Notes: a model not told the origin generated them from the letters alone. A stretch of 64,000 nucleotides of DNA from CAVPXC01 sp963709505 (GCA_963709505.1 CAVPXC010000003.1:248001-312000), one strand, 5' to 3'. Positions 17,616-26,738 are shown, numbered from the stretch's first letter. Made by a program: numbers and translations.

Positions 17616-18881
17616 CTACAATTTGCGCTGGTACGCCAGATCCAGCGCCTGGATGGTGTGCAACATCGGCAGCGGTTTACCCAGCCGCGCCAGGTGCAGG
17701 CCGATCTGCGTGAGGCAGCCGATGTTGCCTGTGACAATGGCCTCGGCGCCTGTCGCCAGGACGTTCTTGGCCTTGCGTTCTCCAAGCTGGCCGGCCAACT
17801 CAGGCTGTTGCAGATTGTACGTGCCGGCTGAGCCGCAACACAACTCGCCTTCGGGGATCTCGACGACTGTGAGGTTGGGGATGCTGGCGAGTAGCTGGCG
17901 CGGCTGGCTGCGCACGCCTTGGGCGTTGGCCAGATGGCAGGCGTCGTGGTAGGCGACGACGAGCGGCCGGGCAAGCGGCGGCGGCTCGGCCAGCCCGATC
18001 TGCTGTAAGAAAACGCTGACGTCCATCGCTCGCTGCGCGAAGCTTGCGGCTCGCGGCTCTTCCTCCATGCCCTTGAAAAGCATCGGGTATTCCTTCATCC
18101 CCGAGCCGCAGCCGGCCGCGTTGGTTATCACCGCGTCCACGTCCTCGGGAAAGACAGCCAGATTGGCCCGCGCCAGGCTGCGCGCCTGCTCAGCCTCGCC
18201 GATATGGATCGACAGCGCGCCGCAGCAGCCTTGGGACTGCGGAATTAGCACCTCGATGCCGTTGTGCGCTAGCACGTGCAGCGTGGCCCAGTTGATCTCC
18301 GGGGCCAGCACCTGCTGCACGCAACCTGCCAGCAGCGCCACACGCGCGCGTCGCGGACCTTTGGCTGGGTAGAAAGCGGGCAGCGGCGCGGCTTTGGGTA
18401 GACTGGCCGGCAGAAGGTCCATCATCCCTTTCAATTGGTCTGGCGCCAGCCTGGCAAACGGCCGGGCGAGCCGTCCCGCCGTGGCTGCGGTGCGGAAGCG
18501 GCCAGGATAGGGCAGCGTCTCGCGCAGCAGCAGGCGCGTGGCTTGTTCGGCTGCCGGGCGGTCAGTGCGGCGTGGCTCGGCATAGGCTCGGAAGGATGCC
18601 AGCAGCTCGCCGTAGGGCACTCCGGACGGGCAGGCCGGCACGCAGCCGACGCAGCCGAGGCAGCGGTCCACGTAGGGCATGGCCTGGTCGAGTTCTAGCT
18701 CGCCCTCCAGTACTTCCTTCATCAGGAAGATGCGGCCGCGTGGCGAGTCCATCTCTTCGCCCAGCAGGCGATAGGTTGGACAAGCCGGCAGGCAGAAGCC
18801 GCAGTGCACGCATGCCTGCACCGCATGGGCCATGATCTCGCCCTGCGGACCAAGGGTTTCGACGGGGATACTGTGCTGCAT
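17616..18881 (-). CDS. glcF: Glycolate oxidase iron-sulfur subunit GlcF
   Basis: 421 residues. Two 4Fe-4S motifs near the N-terminus, CVHCGFCLPACP and CLGCVGCVPACP, are followed by two CCG domains (GCCGAL and LCCGSAGTYN). This is the standard GlcF layout: electrons from the FAD subunit pass through the clusters toward the quinone pool during oxidation of glycolate or another 2-hydroxy acid. The matching FAD subunits lie just upstream as one fused gene (19796-22414), with a methyltransferase gene in between. Two inverted conserved-centre palindromes lie in its leader. Confidence 0.93.
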   Translation of the reverse strand: MQHSIPVETLGPQGEIMAHAVQACVHCGFCLPACPTYRLLGEEMDSPRGRIFLMKEVLEGELELDQAMPYVDRCLGCVGCVPACPSGVPYGELLASFRAYAEPRRTDRPAAEQATRLLLRETLPYPGRFRTAATAGRLARPFARLAPDQLKGMMDLLPASLPKAAPLPAFYPAKGPRRARVALLAGCVQQVLAPEINWATLHVLAHNGIEVLIPQSQGCCGALSIHIGEAEQARSLARANLAVFPEDVDAVITNAAGCGSGMKEYPMLFKGMEEEPRAASFAQRAMDVSVFLQQIGLAEPPPLARPLVVAYHDACHLANAQGVRSQPRQLLASIPNLTVVEIPEGELCCGSAGTYNLQQPELAGQLGERKAKNVLATGAEAIVTGNIGCLTQIGLHLARLGKPLPMLHTIQALDLAYQRKL

Positions 18882-18924
18882 GGGAGACCTCGAAGGGTTA
18901 GATCGGATTCGCCAGTTGCTGCTA

Positions 18925-18956
18925 GATTGGACCTTTCTCGGAAGAAAGGTCCAATC
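18925..18956. repeat. Conserved-centre palindrome (copy b)
   Basis: Perfect 12-bp stem GATTGGACCTTT around the centre CTCGGAAG. It is the exact reverse complement of copy c, 52 bp away. It lies 43 bp upstream of the glcF start. Confidence 0.92.
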
Positions 18957-18976
18957 GGGTTTGTCACCTGCGACTA

Positions 18977-19008
18977 GATTGGACCTTTCTTCCGAGAAAG
19001 GTCCAATC
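18977..19008. repeat. Conserved-centre palindrome (copy c)
   Basis: Perfect 12-bp stem GATTGGACCTTT around the centre CTTCCGAG. Inverted partner of copy b, in the gap between the methyltransferase stop and the glcF start. Confidence 0.92.
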
Positions 19009-19018
19009 TGCGCACTGC

Positions 19019-19660
19019 TCAGGTCAAGTCCACAGAACCGATTTTAACTGCCGTCATACACCAAAACTCTCGATGCCGATCGGAGAGACGTTCCGTAGCT
19101 ATCGGAGAGAAGCCCGCCGCTTCTATCATCAACTCGACATCATCAGGGTCGTACAAAGCCAGTCCATTTCGTGCGAAGCTTTTGGCTTGTAGACTTTCCT
19201 TGCACGTGAAGCACAGCACCAACAGTCCGTTTTCTTTCAGGGCTCGTCCAATCTCTGCGATTGCTCTCGGCGCATCATCCCAATAGAAGACCGAGTTGAC
19301 CGTGCACACTTTGTCGAACTGTCCCGCCGGGTAAGGCAACGCTTCGGCAGTTCCACAGCACAGATTGAGGCGGCCTGTCAGAGTAGTCGACCTATCTTGC
19401 TGCCGGCAGTAAGCAACCATCGCCTCAGACACGTCGACTCCGGCGATGGAGCCTTCGGTGACAACCGCGGCGATCCGGCGAAGCAGATAACCGCCACCAA
19501 ATCCCACTTCCAACACCCGGTCGTCCGGCCGCAAATTCAGCTTCGCCAATGCGACGTCGTTCAGGGCCATGTTGCGCCTGTTCCACAACGGCGCTAACAC
19601 CCACTTGCCCGCAATGCTTGATGGATGGCCGAGTTGTTGTGCCAGGAGTTTCGCCAACAT
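19019..19660 (-). CDS. SAM-dependent class I methyltransferase
   Basis: 213 residues with Rossmann motifs in order: VLEVGFGGGYLL (motif I, SAM), GVDVSEAMV (motif II), GTAEALPYPAGQFDKV (motif III) and a post-motif TVNSVFYWDDAPRAI. It belongs to the UbiE/Methyltransf_11 group, so a quinone, lipid or small-molecule acceptor is plausible but not determinable. It sits between the GlcD-GlcE fusion and GlcF on the same strand. Either it is an inserted gene or it belongs to the operon. Confidence 0.85.
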   Translation of the reverse strand: MLAKLLAQQLGHPSSIAGKWVLAPLWNRRNMALNDVALAKLNLRPDDRVLEVGFGGGYLLRRIAAVVTEGSIAGVDVSEAMVAYCRQQDRSTTLTGRLNLCCGTAEALPYPAGQFDKVCTVNSVFYWDDAPRAIAEIGRALKENGLLVLCFTCKESLQAKSFARNGLALYDPDDVELMIEAAGFSPIATERLSDRHREFWCMTAVKIGSVDLT

Positions 19661-19795
19661 AGTCGTCTGCCTAACTTGAGAACCGCGGACTGGCGGAGAC
19701 GCGGACCGGTGCGGAGGCGGATTGGAGTTGATCCATTTTCATGGACGCTTACCGGAGGCACTCAGCGCATGGAGGTCCAAACTGTTGATCTCTCG

Positions 19796-22414
19796 TTACG
19801 GACTGAGAAAGCGGCCATCCGGATCGAGCGTCTGTTTGACCCGCCGGTAGAACGGCTCGCTGTTGCGGACGCCGAGGAGCGGCCTGCTGACTGTTCCGCG
19901 TACGGCCAAGCCTGCCAAGCGCAGTGATTTCAGCGCCTCATCCAACGGCGTTACTTGGCCGTCCTGTGGCAGAGTGATCCAGGCCATGTTGCCGGCGACG
20001 CTGTAGCGGCGCCGCACATCCAAAGCCGCCAGCTTCTGGTCGAAGGCAACGATATGCACCGCAGTTAAGGGCGTCTTCACCAGCGTTTCGTTCTTGGCAA
20101 CCCATTGGAACTCGCCGATGCTCTGCCAGTACGACTGCTCCGCGTCGCCGAGCAGCATCTCGCCGTCGCCGAGCAGCGCTTGGAGTCGTCGAATTCGCGG
20201 CTCGAGCTGGTCCTCCCGGCCGCCGATGCGAACGCAGAGACTGGCGCCAGCAGATGAAGGTTCGAGGTCGACCGCCTCGATATCCAGCGGCTTCGTCACC
20301 AAGGTAGCCATGGCCTCGACGGCCGCGGCCAGCGACGGATAGTCGACTCGCAGCGTGGCAAAGGCCGGCGGCTTGGGGAACACCTTGAAACTCAGCTCCA
20401 CTAGCGCGCCCAGCTGGCCCAGGCTGCCCACCATGAGTTTGGGCAGGTCGAAACCCGCCGCGTTCTTCACCACCTTGCCGCCGCCGCGCACCAACTGGCC
20501 GAGGCCATCTACAAAACGCACGCCGATGACGAAATCACGCACACCGCCGTAACGATACCTGCCCGGCCCGCTCAGACCGGAAGCGACCGCACCGCCCAAC
20601 GTCGCTCCGGCGTCCACGAAAGGTGGATCGAACGGCAGGTATTGGCCGTGTTCAGCCAGCATCGCGACCACCTCAGCTACCGGTGTGCCGGCCAAAGCCG
20701 TAAACACAAACTCGTTCGGCTCATACTCCACCACGCCGCGCAACCCGCTCATGTCGAGCACTGTGACGCCGTCGCCTGGCGTGGACAATCCCGGCTTACT
20801 CCCGCCGCCGCGCATCATCAGCCGGCTGGCACTCCGCACTGCCTTCTGTACTTCAGAGACGCGCACAGGTCGGAGCAAATCAACCAAACCCTCGACTCCA
20901 GCCAGGCCACCTTCGCTCTCCGTCGTCCGCTCCCTTCTCTCCACCCTCCACTCTGCACTCTCCACCCCCCGCTCAATCGCCTTCTCACTTGCCACCTCCA
21001 CTACGCTTCGCTGCGGGACTTCGTGCCACCTGCCACCTGCAACTTCGAGCATCTTCCCCCGATTCGCAATCTCCTTCGGGTCCATCGCTTGTCGCAGACG
21101 CACCATCGTGGCCATGTCGGTCTCGCCGTACATCTCCGGCAGGTGAGCGCGCTTTTCCATGCCCACCCCGTGCTCGCCGGTGATCGAGCCACCCAGCCGG
21201 ATGCACATGTCCAGGATGTGGCCGGCCATCTCCTCGGCCCGGTCGAACGCGCCGGGCACGCGGGCATCGTACAGAATCAGCGGGTGCAGGTTGCCGTCGC
21301 CGGCGTGGAAGACGTTGGCCACCCGCAGGTCGTACTTTTCGCTCAGTTCTTGGATTTCCGCCAATGCCGCGCCCAGGTGACTGCGCGGCACCACACCGTC
21401 CTGCACGACGTACTGCGGGCTGAGCCGGCCCACGGCCGAAAACGCGCCTTTACGCCCCTTCCAGATCAGCAACCGCTCCGCGTCGTTCCGTGCCGGCCGG
21501 ATTTCATAGGCGCCCGACTGGCGGATGATCTCGTGCAGCTGGGCAAAATCGGCCTCGACCTGCACCGTCTCGCCCTCGAGCTCGACGATCAGCAGGCCGC
21601 CGGCCTCCAGGGGATAGCCGGCGTGGGCGGCCTCCTCGGTGGCCTTGATCGCCAGCGGGTCCATGATCTCCAGCGCGCCGGGCAGCAGCCCCGAGGCCAC
21701 GATCATCGAGACGGCATTGCCGGCCTCTTCGAGCGAGCGGTAGGCTGCCAGCACCGTGCGATAGGTCTCGACCCGGGCGATCAAGCGCAGGGTGATCTCA
21801 AGCGCGATGCCGAACAGCCCCTCGTTGCCGACAAAAAAGCCCGGCAGGTCGGGACCGGTCGCCTCGAGACTGTCGCCGCCGAGGGTCACGACCTCGCCGT
21901 CGGCCAGCACCGCCTTGATGCCCAGGATGTGGTTGCTGGTCATGCCGTATTTCAGGCAGTGCACCCCGCCGGAGTTGAAGGCCACGTTGCCGCCGATGGT
22001 GCAGACGGACTGGCTGGCCGGGTCGGGCGCGTAGTAGAGGTTGTGGGGCGCGGCGGCCTTGCTGACGTCCAGGTTGATCACACCCGGCTCGACCACCGCA
22101 ACGCGCGCCTTTGGATCGAGGCGCAGAATGCGGTTTAGCCGGTTCAGAGCGATGACAATCCCATCGGCGATGGGTAAAGACCCGCCAGAAAGGCTGGTGC
22201 CGCTACCGCGCGCCACGAAGGGCACGCCCAGGCGATGGCAAAGGCGCACCGTCTCGATCACTTCATCTTGAGTTTCGGCCAGAACGACCGCACGCGGACG
22301 CACGCGCATTGCGGTCAGCGCATCGCATTCGTAGGGTGCCAGTTGAGCCGGATAGGTCAACACCCGGTCTGGGGGATAGATTCGGGCGAGGGAGACAAAC
22401 AACTCTTCAGCCAT
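19796..22414 (-). CDS. Fused glycolate oxidase FAD subunits GlcD-GlcE
   Basis: 872 residues. The N-terminal ~460 match GlcD: an FAD_binding_4 domain with FVARGSGTSLSGGSLP and IGGNVAFNSGGVHCLKYG, then an FAD-oxidase C domain with FHAGDGNLHPLI and TGEHGVGMEKR. The C-terminal ~350 match GlcE: MMRGGGSKPGL, DPPFVDAGATLGGAVASGLSG and GGKVVKNAAGFDLPKLMVGSLG. GlcD and GlcE are normally separate proteins. The joint (~residues 455-505) is low-complexity sequence such as ERGVESAEWRVERRERTTES, encoded by heptanucleotide repeats. With GlcF it would form the membrane-associated 2-hydroxyacid dehydrogenase. Confidence 0.9.
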   Translation of the reverse strand: MAEELFVSLARIYPPDRVLTYPAQLAPYECDALTAMRVRPRAVVLAETQDEVIETVRLCHRLGVPFVARGSGTSLSGGSLPIADGIVIALNRLNRILRLDPKARVAVVEPGVINLDVSKAAAPHNLYYAPDPASQSVCTIGGNVAFNSGGVHCLKYGMTSNHILGIKAVLADGEVVTLGGDSLEATGPDLPGFFVGNEGLFGIALEITLRLIARVETYRTVLAAYRSLEEAGNAVSMIVASGLLPGALEIMDPLAIKATEEAAHAGYPLEAGGLLIVELEGETVQVEADFAQLHEIIRQSGAYEIRPARNDAERLLIWKGRKGAFSAVGRLSPQYVVQDGVVPRSHLGAALAEIQELSEKYDLRVANVFHAGDGNLHPLILYDARVPGAFDRAEEMAGHILDMCIRLGGSITGEHGVGMEKRAHLPEMYGETDMATMVRLRQAMDPKEIANRGKMLEVAGGRWHEVPQRSVVEVASEKAIERGVESAEWRVERRERTTESEGGLAGVEGLVDLLRPVRVSEVQKAVRSASRLMMRGGGSKPGLSTPGDGVTVLDMSGLRGVVEYEPNEFVFTALAGTPVAEVVAMLAEHGQYLPFDPPFVDAGATLGGAVASGLSGPGRYRYGGVRDFVIGVRFVDGLGQLVRGGGKVVKNAAGFDLPKLMVGSLGQLGALVELSFKVFPKPPAFATLRVDYPSLAAAVEAMATLVTKPLDIEAVDLEPSSAGASLCVRIGGREDQLEPRIRRLQALLGDGEMLLGDAEQSYWQSIGEFQWVAKNETLVKTPLTAVHIVAFDQKLAALDVRRRYSVAGNMAWITLPQDGQVTPLDEALKSLRLAGLAVRGTVSRPLLGVRNSEPFYRRVKQTLDPDGRFLSP
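20912..21046. repeat. Heptanucleotide repeats at the GlcD-GlcE joint
   Basis: Two heptad families lie back to back. About 20912-20978 has units like CTCCACC, CTCCACT and CTGCACT. About 20988-21046 has units like TGCCACC and TGCAACT. The second family matches the intergenic array at 52637-52740. Both are translated in frame. Confidence 0.8.
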
Positions 22415-22500
22415 TGGCGATCACCTCACTGGGATGCTGGCATAAGCGGCCGAAACACGCGTCGTTTCACCAATCACCAATCACTCATCTACCAATCTTC

Positions 22501-22611
22501 GTAACTGCTCACCCGTCATTCCTGCGAAAGCAGGAATCCATCGGGTAAGCTTGCATTCACCGAAATCCGGATGGATTCCTGCTTTCGCAGGAATGACGGG
22601 TGAGCAGTTAC
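22501..22611. repeat. 42-bp perfect inverted repeat built on a dispersed-type hairpin
   Basis: Arms 22501-22542 and 22570-22611 are exactly complementary, with a 27-bp spacer. Each arm itself contains the smaller hairpin TTCCTGCGAAAGCAGGAA, a motif seen in dispersed repeats of many bacteria. It lies between the potA stop and the GlcD-GlcE start. Confidence 0.93.
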
Positions 22612-22617
22612 CAATCT

Positions 22618-23751
22618 TCAGTTCTTCAGTACCAAAGCATTTTCCGGCCGCCAGCTGATCCACGCCTGGTCGCCGGCCTGGTAGAAGTAGTCTTCGTCGA
22701 CCGTCGAGAGGTCGTTCTGGTCGTAGACGCGCACCTTGGCCCCGTAGGGCATGGTGATTTCGAGTTGGGTGTCAGAGCCGATGTAGGCTACCCGGTCGAC
22801 GCGCACCTCGAACAGGTTGGGCAACGGATCGGGCCGGCTCTCGTGGATGCGGATCTTTTCTGGACGAACACTAACCGTGACCTGGTCACCTGTCGCCACC
22901 GGTTGATAATTGCTGCCGCTAACCGTCACGCCGTCCGCAACCTTGACTGTACAACGGTTACCGTTGGATTGGACTACCTGTCCGTCGAGGAAGTTGGTCT
23001 CGCCGATGAAATTGGCCACAAAACGGTGCGTGGGCCGCTCGTAGATCTCCACCGGCGTACCGACCTGGAGCACCCTGCCCTGGCTCATGACCGCAATCCG
23101 ATCGCTCATGGTCAGCGCCTCTTCCTGGTCGTGCGTGACGTAAATGAAGGTAATGCCGACCTCGTGCTGCAGCGCTTTCAGTTCGAGCTGCATCGCCTGG
23201 CGCAGCTTATAGTCCAGCGCTCCCAACGGCTCGTCCAGTAGCAACACGGCCGGCCGATTAACCAGCGCGCGCGCCAGCGCCACCCGCTGCTGTTGGCCGC
23301 CCGAGAGTTGTGACGGCTTGCGATGGCCGACGTCGGGCAGGCGCACCAGTTCAAGGGCTTCTTTGACCCGTCGATGCTGTTCGTCCTTGGGCACCTTCTT
23401 GACGTTCAGGCCGAAAGCCACGTTCTTCTCGATGGTCAAGTGCGGGAAAAGGGCATAGTTCTGAAAGACCGTGTTGACCGGCCGGCGGTAGGGCGGAACC
23501 CGGCTCATCTCGTTGCCTTGGATCAAGATCTCGCCGCTGCTGGGGGTCTCAAAGCCGGCGATCATGCGCAGTGTGGTGGTCTTGCCGCAGCCGCTGGGTC
23601 CCAACAGTGTGAAGAACTCGCCGCTCGGGATGATCAGGCTGATGCCGTTGACCGCAGCGACCTCATGTTCAGCGCGGCCGGCCGGGAAGACCTTAGCGAC
23701 GTTGCGCAGCTCGACAGCGGCGGCGACGCTGTTTGTGGTTTGTGGGTTCAT
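22618..23751 (-). CDS. potA: Polyamine-type ABC importer ATPase PotA
   Basis: 377 residues. Walker A GPSGCGKTT, Q-loop VFQNYALFPH, signature LSGGQQQR, Walker B LLLDEPLGALD and the switch His in YVTHDQEEAL are all intact. A C-terminal TOBE-like domain (~270-377) matches the MalK/PotA type that docks on the permeases. It is the last gene of potD-potB-potC-potA and overlaps potC by four bases (ATGA). Spermidine/putrescine specificity rests on the operon type and is inferred. Confidence 0.93.
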   Translation of the reverse strand: MNPQTTNSVAAAVELRNVAKVFPAGRAEHEVAAVNGISLIIPSGEFFTLLGPSGCGKTTTLRMIAGFETPSSGEILIQGNEMSRVPPYRRPVNTVFQNYALFPHLTIEKNVAFGLNVKKVPKDEQHRRVKEALELVRLPDVGHRKPSQLSGGQQQRVALARALVNRPAVLLLDEPLGALDYKLRQAMQLELKALQHEVGITFIYVTHDQEEALTMSDRIAVMSQGRVLQVGTPVEIYERPTHRFVANFIGETNFLDGQVVQSNGNRCTVKVADGVTVSGSNYQPVATGDQVTVSVRPEKIRIHESRPDPLPNLFEVRVDRVAYIGSDTQLEITMPYGAKVRVYDQNDLSTVDEDYFYQAGDQAWISWRPENALVLKN

Positions 23752-24560
23752 TGGGCGCTCTCAACAGGTCGGGCCGAGTTCTCGCCTGCGCGACGCAGAT
23801 ACTCGGAGAAGACGATCATCAGCACGGATGCGACCATGATCACAGCGGCCATGGTCACGATGATCGGCAGACGGCTTGGAAAGCGCAGCTGCGCATAAAT
23901 GTACACAGGGAGAGTTGGCTGCGGTCCGATTAGGAAGAAGGCCAGGGCGAACTCGTCAAAGGAGGTGGTGAACGAAGTAAGAAAAGCTGCCACCATCGCC
24001 GGAAAAGCGATTGGCAAGGTGACCCGGAAGAGGGTGCCCCAATAGGTCGAACCCAGGTCCATCGCCGCCTCCTCCAGGTTGCGCTCCATGCCGATCAACC
24101 GTGCGGCAACGATCAGCAACACCAGCGGGATGTTGATGATCACATGGCCCATACCCACGGTCCACAGCGACAGTGGAATGTCGAATTGCGAGAACATGAC
24201 CAGCATGGCTACGGCCAGCACGACATACGGGATCACCAGCGGCATGGCCGCGACTGCCACGAAGAGCCCGCGTCCACGAAAACGAAAGCGCACCACACCA
24301 ATGGCGGCCATGGTGCCGAGGATCGTGGCGATCAGTGAAGATACCAGGCCCAACACCACACTGTTTCGGAGCGATTTCAGGAGCTCCGTGCTTTGCAGCA
24401 TCGCGCTGTACCACTTGGTGGTGAACCCTTTCAGCGGGAAAACCAGCGCTTGCGAGTCGTTGAAAGAGAAGACGATCAAAAGGAAGATGGGCAGGTAAAG
24501 GATCGCCGTGAAGGCGACGAAGTACCAGAAGCTGAGGGATAGCAAGGTGCGGCGTCGCAT
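23748..24560 (-). CDS. potC: Polyamine-type ABC importer permease PotC
   Basis: 270 residues, six membrane helices, with the permease EAA loop EEAAMDLGSTYWGTLFRVTLP that contacts the ATPase. It follows potB without a gap, and its stop overlaps the potA start (ATGA). The C-terminal position of TTSFDEFALAFFLIG fits PotC/YdcV-type permeases. Confidence 0.92.
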   Translation of the reverse strand: MRRRTLLSLSFWYFVAFTAILYLPIFLLIVFSFNDSQALVFPLKGFTTKWYSAMLQSTELLKSLRNSVVLGLVSSLIATILGTMAAIGVVRFRFRGRGLFVAVAAMPLVIPYVVLAVAMLVMFSQFDIPLSLWTVGMGHVIINIPLVLLIVAARLIGMERNLEEAAMDLGSTYWGTLFRVTLPIAFPAMVAAFLTSFTTSFDEFALAFFLIGPQPTLPVYIYAQLRFPSRLPIIVTMAAVIMVASVLMIVFSEYLRRAGENSARPVESAQ

Positions 24561-25412
24561 CTAGATTTCCACCAGGTCTGAAACACGCACCAGGCGCAGA
24601 AAGATCGCGATGAGCACCAGCACCACCAGGAGCATCGCCAGACTCATAATCGAGCCCATCGGCCAGTTCAAGGCTTTGATGAACTGATCCTGGACCAGAT
24701 TGCCGTACATCATACCCTTGGCGCCGCCGACCAGCAATGGCGTCACGTATTCTCCTACAGTTGGAATGAAGGCAAAGAAGAAACCTGCCAGCACGCCGGG
24801 CATGCTCAACGGCAGCGTAATGCGCAGAAAGGTCTTCCAAGGCGCGCAGCCCAGGTCGGCAGCCGCCTCCAGCAGGCTCTTGTTGATGCGCTCCAGCGAT
24901 GCGAAGATCGGCAGCGCCACGAAGGGGATCCAGACGTACGTCAAAGTAATCGTGACGGCGGTCATGCTGTAGAGCAGGATGGGCGCCGCTTCGTCCATGA
25001 TGCCGAGCCCCAGGAAAATGCTGTTGAGGATGCCGTTTGATCCCAGGATCAGCCGCCATGACAGGATGCGCAGCAGATAGCTCGTCCAAGCCGGGATAAT
25101 CAGGATTGTCAGCAGCATCACCTTGCGTGAGCCGGCTCGAAACGAGAGGAAATAGGCCAGCGGGTAGGCAAGTACAACCGATAGAAGGGAAACCAGGAAC
25201 GCAATCCAGGTCGACCGCAGCAGCTGGCGGTGATAGGCGGAGTTGGCCAGGAATTCGGCGTAGTTCTCCAGGGTGAACACCTCGCGCGCCTGGCCGAAGG
25301 TGCCGGCGCGAAAGGTGTAGAGGGCCATGATTCCCAGCGGGAGCAGGAACAAGAAAATCAGCCACAGGGCCGGCGGGCCCATGAGAATGGCGATCCGCTT
25401 GCGATTTTCCAT
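24561..25412 (-). CDS. potB: Polyamine-type ABC importer permease PotB
   Basis: 283 residues with six membrane helices. The EAA loop reads LEAAADLGCAPWKTFLRITL. The segment IPAWTSYLLRILSW is typical of PotB/YdcU-type permeases. It pairs with potC in the membrane channel. It starts one base after the potD stop and runs directly into potC. Confidence 0.92.
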   Translation of the reverse strand: MENRKRIAILMGPPALWLIFLFLLPLGIMALYTFRAGTFGQAREVFTLENYAEFLANSAYHRQLLRSTWIAFLVSLLSVVLAYPLAYFLSFRAGSRKVMLLTILIIPAWTSYLLRILSWRLILGSNGILNSIFLGLGIMDEAAPILLYSMTAVTITLTYVWIPFVALPIFASLERINKSLLEAAADLGCAPWKTFLRITLPLSMPGVLAGFFFAFIPTVGEYVTPLLVGGAKGMMYGNLVQDQFIKALNWPMGSIMSLAMLLVVLVLIAIFLRLVRVSDLVEI

Positions 25413-25413
25413 C

Positions 25414-26574
25414 TTATGGTGCAGCTTTCACTTCGTTCCACATACTGGTGAACCGTTCGCGCTGCTCGGCAGTCAACGGCCGGTAGAAGACGGTCTTTTC
25501 CAGAGCGGTCGGATCGTCGAGTTGAAACAGTTGGACGATCTTCGGATCGATCAGCGGCAGCGCGTCGCGGTTGGAGGAGCCATAGCCGTAGGTGTTCGAG
25601 AAAGCCGCCATCGACTCCGGCGCAAGCGCCGCGTCGATATAGGCGTAGGCCAGCTCAGGGTCCTTGACGGTGCTGCTGATGCCAAAGCCGCAGACAAAAC
25701 CCAGCTTGCCTTCCTTCGGCTCGACGTACTGCACCGGCACACCCTGATCCAGCAGGCTGCGATAGGTATCGGCCCAAACGTTGGCGGCAACCCAGACGTC
25801 GCCCGAGGCCATCGACTGCGAGAGCTCCGAAAAATCCACCCAGTAGGTCAACAGATTGGGCTTTAGATCGATCAACCATTGTTTGATCTGGGCGTCCTGT
25901 TCGGGGGTGGTGTTCCAGGGGTCAAAGCCCAGAGCCAGGGCGCCGATGATCTGGTTGGACTCGCCGGAGTCCCATAGAGCCAGGTGGCCGGCGTACTCCG
26001 GGTTGGTCAGGTCGGCCCAGGATTGGGGGACTGTTTTGACCTTGTCGGTCCGTACCAGGATCAACTCGTACCCCCAGTCCCACGGGATGAAATACTGCTT
26101 GCCGTCGAACTGGCCCATGGCCGCCAGCTTGGGGTCGACACCCTTCCAGTTAGCGAGCTTCGACGTATCGATCGGCTGGACCACTCCCTGTTCCACATAC
26201 AAGCCCCACCAGCCGTTGCAGGGATGAACCAGGTCGACCTCGAATCCGCTCTGCAGCTTGGTGAAGGCCTCGGCATCCTCGGCGAAGATGCTATATTCCG
26301 GCTGCACCTTCGGATACTGCTCGGTGAAAGGCTGGTGAAATTCGGGCAGCTCAAAGCCGGACCATTCGAGCAGCACCAAGGAACCGTTTTTATCAGAGGG
26401 ACCTTCGGCCACCGGCTGCGTAGCGCTGGCGTCACCGGGGGTAGGGCTATCCTGGACTGCCGAAGTGGGGGTCGGGGAAGCCGGCGTCCCGCCGCAAGCC
26501 GCCAGCGCGAGGGCCAGCACCACGAGCAAACTCAATGCGTGCAGATTGAAAGGGAATCGCCAGTGACGAGGCAT
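25414..26574 (-). CDS. potD: Polyamine-type substrate-binding lipoprotein PotD
   Basis: 386 residues with a type II signal peptide and lipobox LALAAC (Cys ~27), then a Ser/Pro/Thr linker typical of Chloroflexota lipoproteins. The mature part is a family-1-like periplasmic-binding fold, with FIPWDWGYELILVRTDK and Trp/Asp-rich pocket segments as in PotD/PotF. It captures the ligand outside the membrane and hands it to PotB/PotC. First gene of the operon. Polyamine preference is inferred. Confidence 0.9.
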   Translation of the reverse strand: MPRHWRFPFNLHALSLLVVLALALAACGGTPASPTPTSAVQDSPTPGDASATQPVAEGPSDKNGSLVLLEWSGFELPEFHQPFTEQYPKVQPEYSIFAEDAEAFTKLQSGFEVDLVHPCNGWWGLYVEQGVVQPIDTSKLANWKGVDPKLAAMGQFDGKQYFIPWDWGYELILVRTDKVKTVPQSWADLTNPEYAGHLALWDSGESNQIIGALALGFDPWNTTPEQDAQIKQWLIDLKPNLLTYWVDFSELSQSMASGDVWVAANVWADTYRSLLDQGVPVQYVEPKEGKLGFVCGFGISSTVKDPELAYAYIDAALAPESMAAFSNTYGYGSSNRDALPLIDPKIVQLFQLDDPTALEKTVFYRPLTAEQRERFTSMWNEVKAAP

Positions 26575-26677
26575 TTTGAGTGACCTTTCCTATATAGGTC
26601 GCATCGATGCGCTCGGCTATTGACAAGCAAAGCGATTTGCCCTACTAGCAAGCGGGGGAAACCGCAATACGCCAGAA

Positions 26678-26738
26678 CACGCGTATCTGCCATGGCGACG
26701 AGCAGCCCTATCGCTCGTCGCCATGGCAGATACGCGTG
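26678..26738. repeat. 26-bp perfect hairpin
   Basis: Arms 26678-26703 and 26713-26738 are exactly complementary with a nine-base loop. It lies about 100 bp upstream of potD in a divergent gap, so it is not at the 3' end of either neighbour. Confidence 0.93.

Noticed and set aside
20642..22138. A 498-residue open frame on the plus strand opposite the GlcD-GlcE gene
   Set aside because: It is a shadow of high GC and codon bias: it is opposite a clear FAD enzyme, lacks a ribosome site and has His/Gln/Arg-rich composition.
23956..25365. A 469-residue minus-strand frame across potC and potB
   Set aside because: It is the out-of-frame reading of two clear permease genes.
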